Part shown: piece by piece, positions 58,975 to 64,000 of the stretch
Layout of the letters: the number at the start of each line of letters is the position of its first letter
Position numbering within the stretch: position 1 is the first letter of the stretch
From: Gracilimonas sp.
GTDB taxonomy: Bacteria; Bacteroidota; Rhodothermia; Balneolales; Balneolaceae
Reading direction: 5' to 3'
Assembly: GCF_017641085.1 (NCBI RefSeq)
Contig: NZ_JAEPPI010000003.1
Span: 62,001-126,000 of the forward strand
DNA length: 64,000 nt
Notes under the pieces: generated by a model
Told to the model about the DNA's origin: nothing
Seen by the model: the letters and a program-made list of their open reading frames with translations, nothing else
Databases searched by the model: none
Program-made: the position numbers and the translations under genes

Positions 58975-61356
58975 TCACTCACTTCTCAAACTATCCACAG
59001 GATTAGCCACGGCGGCTTTGATAGATTGCCAGCTAACAGTCAAAATCGCGATAATCATCGCAATCAGTCCTACGGTTATAAAAACAGCAACATTCATATC
59101 AATACGATAGGCAAAGTTGGTAAGCCACTGATCCATTACGTACCAGGCGATGGGCGTTCCCACTACAAAACCGATAGCCACTAATTTGAGGAAGTCGGTT
59201 GAAAGCAAAGCCACTATTTTTGAGACGGAAGCTCCCAACACTTTTCGAATTCCAATTTCTTTTGCCCGGCGTTCAATCAGGAAGGATGAAAGCCCTACAA
59301 GGCCAAGACAGGCGATGAAAATAGCCAGCCCGGAAAATGCCAGTAACAGGTTTCGGGTCTGCAGTTCAGATTGGTAGAGAGCATTCAGCTGTTGATCTAA
59401 AAACTCGAATTCAAAAGGCCGGTGTGGGGCAACATCCTGCCACATATTCTCCAGAGATGCTATCGTGCCCTGGATGTTCCCCGGTTCAACTTTCACTAAC
59501 AGGTAGTTATACATCTGCTCATGAATGAATAACGCCAGGGGCTCTACATTTTCTCTGAGAGACTGGTAGTTAAAGTCTGCCATCACGCCAACCACCTCGC
59601 CTTCTCTTCCTCCCAGTACATTGAAAGGCTTGCCAATGGCTTCCTGTGGCGACCAGCCATGAGCCTGCGCTAACTGCTCGTTGATGAGATACACATAACC
59701 CTGTTCTCTGGTATAGGAAGGACTATCCGGAAAAGAAGTGCCGGCGATGACCTCAATATCTAATGTTTGAACCAAATCGGCATCAGCTGCACCGGCTGCA
59801 GTTCCTATCGGTTCCATCGTGGTGTTGTGAACCGATCCATACCCGCCAAAAACTTTACCGGGAATATTTGACATGTAGGTTGCTCCTTTAACACCCGGCT
59901 GACGGAGAACCTCACTTTTCAGCAGGTCCTGTTTTTGAGCAAGCTCATTATCTCTTGCAGGTAACACAATAACTTCATCATCATCAAAACCAAGGTCTGC
60001 AGTTAATATGAAGTTTGTTTGTTGATAGATGATGACGGTACATAGAATGAGGAAAGTGGATATGGCGAATTGTGAGATCACCAGCCCTTTGCGAAGGGTG
60101 CCGTCTGACCCGGTGGAGCCAAGCAGTCCCTTGAGTACACGCACCGGCTGGTAAGATGAAAGCAGAAAAGCCGGGTAGCTTCCGGCGAGGGCAGCGGTGA
60201 TGATGGTCACACCGGCTAAAAGCATCCATGCGGAAGGATCGGTAAAAAGGTTAAAGCCGATGTCTTTGCCCATCAGTTGGAAAAAGGGTTCTTTGAAAAA
60301 CTCCACCAGAATCAGTGCTAATACAACTGATATCAGCGTAATCAATATAGATTCCCCATAAAACTGCTTTACCAGTTGCGATTTTACCGCACCGAGTGCC
60401 TTTCGGATACCCACTTCAGCTCCACGCCTTGAAGAACGGGCGGTTGAGAGGTTGACGTAATTTATAGTAGCGATAAGGAGTACCATCAGAGCAAGGAAAA
60501 TAAATCCAATCACATTTTGCATACTGCCCATGGGGGCAATTTCGAAATCGAAGTTTGAGTTCAGGTACAATTCTGTGACGGGGGTAAAGATCAGTTGATC
60601 AACACGGTCCTGAATCTGATTATCCCTTATGAAGGCATTTGCTGTCTGTCTTAATGATTCGGTGGAGGAGCTGCTATTCAGTAGCAGATAAGTGAAAAAA
60701 TTAGCGGCCCTGATCTGAGAATCATCCAGCTGAGACCAACTGCTCATGGTATGCAGCGAGCCCAGATAATTGAATGTAAAGTGGGAGTTTGCAGGAACGT
60801 TTTCAATGACGCCGGTCACTTCAAAATCATAATTGGTATTGAAAATCCGGGCATTAACAGTTTCACCAAGTACATCAACAGACCCAAATAATTTCAGGGC
60901 TGTAGATTTGGGTAAAACCAATGATCTTGGGTTTTTGAGTGCTGTTTCGGGGTTTCCGGCAATAAAATCAAAACTGAAAATCTGGAAAAAGCTGGAATCG
61001 GCATATAGGAAGCTGTCTTCCTGAAATTTATTCTCACCGGTACTGATGATGGCCGGGCTGTAACGGGTAGGTTCATAAAGCCGAACCCATCGTTCAATCT
61101 CTGGTGAGATTTGATTCAGCGTTGGAGCCACCATGGAAGGCGTAACGGCAATGTTATCGCCACCGCTTTCCATACTGATCCGAACAATTCTGTCCGCTTT
61201 TTTATGGAATTGGTCATAACTGAGTTCATGCCTCACATATATGAGGATTAGCAGACAGCATGCAATGCCTATTGCCAGCCCCGAAATATTGATGAAAGAA
61301 TAGCCTTTATGCTTAGAGATATTTCTAAAGGCAATTTTAAAATAATTCTTCAGCAT
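58975..61356 (-). CDS. MacB/FtsX-like ABC permease P8
   Basis: This 793-aa permease has TM1 in residues ~20-43 (INISGLAIGIACCLLILIYV), FtsX motifs EVGIRKALGA and EIGIRKVLGA and ends NPVDSLRSE. It follows the second ATPase and the HlyD-like adaptor on the same strand, so adaptor, ATPase and P8 make a complete MacAB-like set apart from an outer-membrane channel, which may lie beyond the window. Hairpin R6 separates it from the ATPase. Confidence 0.9.
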   Translation of the reverse strand: MLKNYFKIAFRNISKHKGYSFINISGLAIGIACCLLILIYVRHELSYDQFHKKADRIVRISMESGGDNIAVTPSMVAPTLNQISPEIERWVRLYEPTRYSPAIISTGENKFQEDSFLYADSSFFQIFSFDFIAGNPETALKNPRSLVLPKSTALKLFGSVDVLGETVNARIFNTNYDFEVTGVIENVPANSHFTFNYLGSLHTMSSWSQLDDSQIRAANFFTYLLLNSSSSTESLRQTANAFIRDNQIQDRVDQLIFTPVTELYLNSNFDFEIAPMGSMQNVIGFIFLALMVLLIATINYVNLSTARSSRRGAEVGIRKALGAVKSQLVKQFYGESILITLISVVLALILVEFFKEPFFQLMGKDIGFNLFTDPSAWMLLAGVTIITAALAGSYPAFLLSSYQPVRVLKGLLGSTGSDGTLRKGLVISQFAISTFLILCTVIIYQQTNFILTADLGFDDDEVIVLPARDNELAQKQDLLKSEVLRQPGVKGATYMSNIPGKVFGGYGSVHNTTMEPIGTAAGAADADLVQTLDIEVIAGTSFPDSPSYTREQGYVYLINEQLAQAHGWSPQEAIGKPFNVLGGREGEVVGVMADFNYQSLRENVEPLALFIHEQMYNYLLVKVEPGNIQGTIASLENMWQDVAPHRPFEFEFLDQQLNALYQSELQTRNLLLAFSGLAIFIACLGLVGLSSFLIERRAKEIGIRKVLGASVSKIVALLSTDFLKLVAIGFVVGTPIAWYVMDQWLTNFAYRIDMNVAVFITVGLIAMIIAILTVSWQSIKAAVANPVDSLRSE

Positions 61357-61408
61357 AGTTCTCCTTTGTTATTGATTGTGGGCAAGCTTCCTTACATACT
61401 TGCAGGCC

Positions 61409-61470
61409 TCTGCTTTCAGTTTAAATCCGGAAGGGTAAACTGAAAGCTGACAGCTGTCGGCTGAAAACTA
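61409..61470. repeat. Hairpin spacer R6
   Basis: Lies between the second ATPase and P8. GCTTTCAGTTTA pairs with TAAACTGAAAGC around a short GC-rich loop; CAGCTGTCGGCTG follows. Confidence 0.85.
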
Positions 61471-62160
61471 TTACACATGAAACCCTTCCTGCATATTCTC
61501 AGTCACTACGTGGCCGTCAAACAGATGAATTACACGACGAGCGTAGTCGGCATCATGAGGAGAGTGGGTTACCATCACGATGGTGGTGCCGGCTTCGTTA
61601 AGTTCAGCCAAAAGTTTCATCACTTCATCGCCGTGATCCGAATCCAGGTTACCGGTAGGCTCATCGGCGAGGATCAGTTTGGCATTTGCTACTACAGCAC
61701 GGGCAATGGCAACGCGCTGTTGCTGACCACCGGAAAGTTGTTGCGGAAAGTGATTGCGTCGGTGCATCATTCCCATTCGGTCGAGCGCCGTTTCCACTTT
61801 CTCTTTGCCTTCGGCGGAATCAACTCCGAGATAGAGCAGTGGCAGTTCTACATTTTCAAATACCGTGAGCTCATCAATCAGGTTAAAGCTCTGGAAGATA
61901 AATCCAATATTCCCTTTTCTGAGCTGGGCTCTTTCTCTTTCAGAATGAGTAGAGATCTCATGTCCTAAAAAGTGATATTCACCATCAGTTGGGTTATCCA
62001 AAAGTCCCATAATATTCAACAAGGTAGATTTCCCGCAGCCTGAAGGCCCCATTATGGCTACAAATTCACCCTCTTTGATTTCGAGGTTCACGTTGCTCAA
62101 CGCAGTCGTTTCCACTTCTTCAGTGGTATATACTTTCTTAAGGTTTTTTGTTTGAATCAT
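61471..62160 (-). CDS. ABC ATPase, LolD/MacB type
   Basis: This 229-aa ATPase has all canonical motifs: Walker A GPSGCGKST, Q-loop FIFQSFNL, signature LSGGQQQRVAIARA, Walker B LILADEPTGNLDS and the His switch MVTHSPHD. It lies between the HlyD-like adaptor gene and P8, so it probably energises P8 and perhaps the whole permease series. The S23 gene is inserted on the opposite strand between it and the adaptor gene. Confidence 0.92.
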   Translation of the reverse strand: MIQTKNLKKVYTTEEVETTALSNVNLEIKEGEFVAIMGPSGCGKSTLLNIMGLLDNPTDGEYHFLGHEISTHSERERAQLRKGNIGFIFQSFNLIDELTVFENVELPLLYLGVDSAEGKEKVETALDRMGMMHRRNHFPQQLSGGQQQRVAIARAVVANAKLILADEPTGNLDSDHGDEVMKLLAELNEAGTTIVMVTHSPHDADYARRVIHLFDGHVVTENMQEGFHV

Positions 62161-62229
62161 GGTAGTAAGGTTTAGGTTGTCGGTCTTTTTTAAAATTTTT
62201 TGTAAAGAATTTGTTTTTGAGTGCTCTTA

Positions 62230-62660
62230 CTGTGTAAGCTGTCAGCCAACAGCAGTCAGCTTACAGGTATTCAATTCAAGGATTACTCATGAGAGATTTT
62301 AAAACATTATCAGTTTGGCAAAAAAGTCATGTATTGGCTTTATCTATCTATAACTCGACGGCATCTTTTCCTAAAGAAGAATTGTACGGGCTTATAAGCC
62401 AAATGAGGAGATCAGCTTCGTCTATCCCAACTAATTTAGCTGAAGGATGTGGAAGAAATACCCAATCTCAGCTGGCCCACTTCATAAATATTGCTTTGGG
62501 ATCAGCATCAGAGCTTCAATATCAACTGATGCTGGCCAAAGATCTGGGCTTTGTTACCGATCATATTTTCAAAGAACAATCAAATAAAGTAACAGAGGTA
62601 AAGCGAATGCTGACCTCATTTCATCAAAAAGTGCTGGCTGATAGCTGATGTCTGTACGCT
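62230..62660. mobile_element. Hairpin-framed S23 element (candidate)
   Basis: The S23 gene is framed by R-family words. Upstream, TGTAAGCTG and CAGCTTACA form a hairpin. In addition AGCTGTCAGCCA (62237-62248) pairs with TGGCTGATAGCT (62635-62646) through one G-U pair, so the ends can close over the whole gene. The right arm includes the last codons and stop of the S23 gene. The same words make up spacers R1-R6. Confidence 0.55.
62289..62648 (+). CDS. Four-helix-bundle S23/IVP family protein
   Basis: This 119-aa protein belongs to the 23S-rRNA-intervening-sequence (S23, IVP) family: an N-terminal LSVWQKSHVLALSIY, the central RRSASSIPTNLAEGCGR motif and SASELQYQLMLAKDLGF. The family forms four-helix bundles related to Avd of diversity-generating retroelements and is often encoded inside hairpin inserts of 23S rRNA; the function is not established, nucleic-acid binding being likely. 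Here it is chromosomal, on the strand opposite to the adaptor-ATPase operon it interrupts, and framed by the hairpin words found between the permeases. No 23S rRNA gene is near. Confidence 0.88.
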   Translation: MRDFKTLSVWQKSHVLALSIYNSTASFPKEELYGLISQMRRSASSIPTNLAEGCGRNTQSQLAHFINIALGSASELQYQLMLAKDLGFVTDHIFKEQSNKVTEVKRMLTSFHQKVLADS

Positions 62661-62664
62661 AAAA

Positions 62665-63921
62665 CTATTCCAAAACCAGCACTTCATTATCCCCAAACGT
62701 ATCATAACTGGAGGTAATCACTTTTTCTCCGGGCGATACTCCGCTCAGTACTTCAAAATATTCAGGATTCTGCCGGCCGAGTCTGATATCTCTGCGATAG
62801 GCCTTTCCTTCACTTTCATTTACAACAAATACCCAGTTGCCGCCGGTAGTTTGATAAAACCCACCTCTTGGAATCTGAACCGCACTGGCCGATTCCCCCA
62901 GCTCAAGACGTATTCTCACTGTTTGTCCCCGGCGCAGGCCTTCCGGTGCTTTATTCACAAATTCCATATCCACTTCAAACTGCCCGTTGTTAATGACGGG
63001 ATAAATTTTTGTAATCACCAGCTCGTGCGATTGCCCGTCAAAAGGGAAAGAGCCCCGGAGCCCCTGCGTTATTCGCGATAAGTGATATTCATCAATGGCT
63101 ACCCGAACTTTGTAACCATCCATGATATCAACCTGACCAATACGCTCACCGGAAGAAATGGACTGCCCCTGGTTTAATTCAATGGTGCTCAATTGACCCG
63201 AAATAGGTGCCGTAACGGATAGGTTATCCAGGATTTGCTGAACGGCTTCCAGATTCTGAAACATTCTGTCTTCGGAATTATTAAGCTGCCTCAGCTGCGT
63301 AATCGTTTGAATGGAATCCTTCTTATAGGATTCGTAGGTCAATTCGTAGCGCCGTTTCTGATACTCATAATTCTCCTTTGTGGTCTGGAATTCTTGTTCA
63401 GAAATCAGATCCCGTTCAACCAGCTTTTTCTGACGATCATACTGCGACTTTAAAATTTCCATTTGGGATTTGGCACTTGCCAGCTGATCCTGAAGCTGCA
63501 GAGTATTCTGTTCCAGGTTTAATCTTGAGTTGCGCACGTTATTGATTTGATCGTAGAGCCCCGAAGTTTGCTGCATCACCTGAAGCTGCAGCCCGGAATT
63601 AGTGAGGGTCAGGATGGTATCGCCTTCCTCAACCATCGTTCCGGATTCAAGAAAAACTTCCTGCACCACGCCGCCTTCAATGGCATCAAGGTAGATGGTT
63701 TGAATAGGCTGAACCGTTCCCGTTACCTGTATAAACTCCTGAAAGGTGTCTTCCTGTACGGTTGCGATGGTTAGTTTTTCTCTTTCCACATTCAACGTAG
63801 ATCGCACATCCATAAACCAAAATGCATACACGCTTAAGCTTGCAAAAGCGAGAACGCCTGCAATCATAAGGAAGCGTTTTAACGTCCAGGTTTTCTTTTC
63901 AATTTTTCGATCCATTCCCAT
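62665..63921 (-). CDS. HlyD/MacA-like periplasmic adaptor
   Basis: This 418-aa protein has an N-terminal membrane anchor (FLMIAGVLAFASLSVYAFW), a lipoyl-like half (GTVQPIQTIYLDAIEGGVV), a long coiled coil (~115-215, NVRNSRLNLEQNTLQLQDQL onward), the second lipoyl half (LSVTAPISGQLS) and beta-barrel and membrane-proximal domains. It links an inner-membrane MacB-like permease to an outer-membrane channel. It is upstream of the ATPase and P8 on the same strand, interrupted by the S23 gene. The start lies 79 bp from the window edge; its promoter is not visible. Confidence 0.92.
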   Translation of the reverse strand: MGMDRKIEKKTWTLKRFLMIAGVLAFASLSVYAFWFMDVRSTLNVEREKLTIATVQEDTFQEFIQVTGTVQPIQTIYLDAIEGGVVQEVFLESGTMVEEGDTILTLTNSGLQLQVMQQTSGLYDQINNVRNSRLNLEQNTLQLQDQLASAKSQMEILKSQYDRQKKLVERDLISEQEFQTTKENYEYQKRRYELTYESYKKDSIQTITQLRQLNNSEDRMFQNLEAVQQILDNLSVTAPISGQLSTIELNQGQSISSGERIGQVDIMDGYKVRVAIDEYHLSRITQGLRGSFPFDGQSHELVITKIYPVINNGQFEVDMEFVNKAPEGLRRGQTVRIRLELGESASAVQIPRGGFYQTTGGNWVFVVNESEGKAYRRDIRLGRQNPEYFEVLSGVSPGEKVITSSYDTFGDNEVLVLE

Positions 63922-64000
63922 TCGTAATCGTCCAGCCGGTTTTTATGTAGTTAATTTTTGAAGTAGATAATCAAGATACGTGCCAAATTAAATGAATGTG

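Noticed and set aside
40060-62660. Regularly spaced R hairpins considered as a CRISPR-like or REP/RAYT system
   Set aside because: The copies lie 2-3 kb apart between genes, so this is not CRISPR, and no Y1-HUH transposase of the RAYT type is present. The S23 gene is the only candidate partner.

Overview
The window looks like a chromosome segment from a marine member of the Bacteroidota/Balneolota lineage (Balneolaceae-like). This is inferred from the gene content: large MacB/FtsX-type permeases in series, a BrxA/BrxB bacilliredoxin, an SthA-type transhydrogenase, a TM2 protein and many Cys-anchored lipoproteins. No rRNA or other marker allows a firm assignment.

Positions 1-21.1 kb form an AT-rich accessory island that ends at a CAT-anticodon tRNA gene (21167-21240). 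Its left part is a defence cluster: a DUF262/DUF1524 GmrSD-like protein, a metallo-beta-lactamase-fold protein overlapping a 1621-aa trypsin-STAND NTPase (an arrangement resembling AVAST type 1), an AAA ATPase/subtilase pair resembling IetAS, and an AbiEi/AbiEii toxin-antitoxin pair enclosed by a perfect 37-bp inverted repeat and, further out, by imperfect ~130-bp direct repeats. Next come a BsuPI-like lipoprotein and a frameshifted HipB-like regulator lying between two ~110-bp direct repeats. The right part (16.0-21.1 kb) resembles the replication and control module of an integrated plasmid, phage or satellite: a PriCT/helicase-like replication protein, two small HTH_17-like proteins, a 430-aa protein of unknown function, a palindromic array of 10-bp-phased TGCTAA/TTAGCA iterons, and clusters of 11-bp GTTACC iterons. 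No integrase or relaxase is visible.

Positions 21.3-33.6 kb are core-like: a TM2 protein, a LuxR-type regulator whose receiver lacks the phospho-acceptor Asp, aspS overlapping a DUF429 gene, sthA, superoxide dismutase, bacilliredoxin, a single-domain receiver, an MscS channel, and a slipin/NfeD pair.

Positions 33.7-63.9 kb carry eight diverged ~800-aa MacB/FtsX-like permeases, two LolD/MacB-type ATPases and one HlyD/MacA-like adaptor, all on the minus strand. Among them are a serine hydrolase operon, an amidase lipoprotein and a GHL10 glycosidase lipoprotein. Two features stand out. First, three minus-strand transcription units share the same upstream architecture: a sigma-54-like -24/-12 element, exactly 53 bp, then two 16-bp dyads set 21 bp apart. 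This predicts a common enhancer-binding regulator controlling permeases and a serine hydrolase together. Second, most gaps between permease genes are filled by palindromic hairpin elements. Some copies are nearly identical although the flanking genes are diverged, and the same sequence words frame a 23S-rRNA-intervening-sequence (S23) four-helix-bundle gene at 62289-62648, whose flanks pair with each other. This suggests a small mobile or processing-associated hairpin element centred on the S23 gene.
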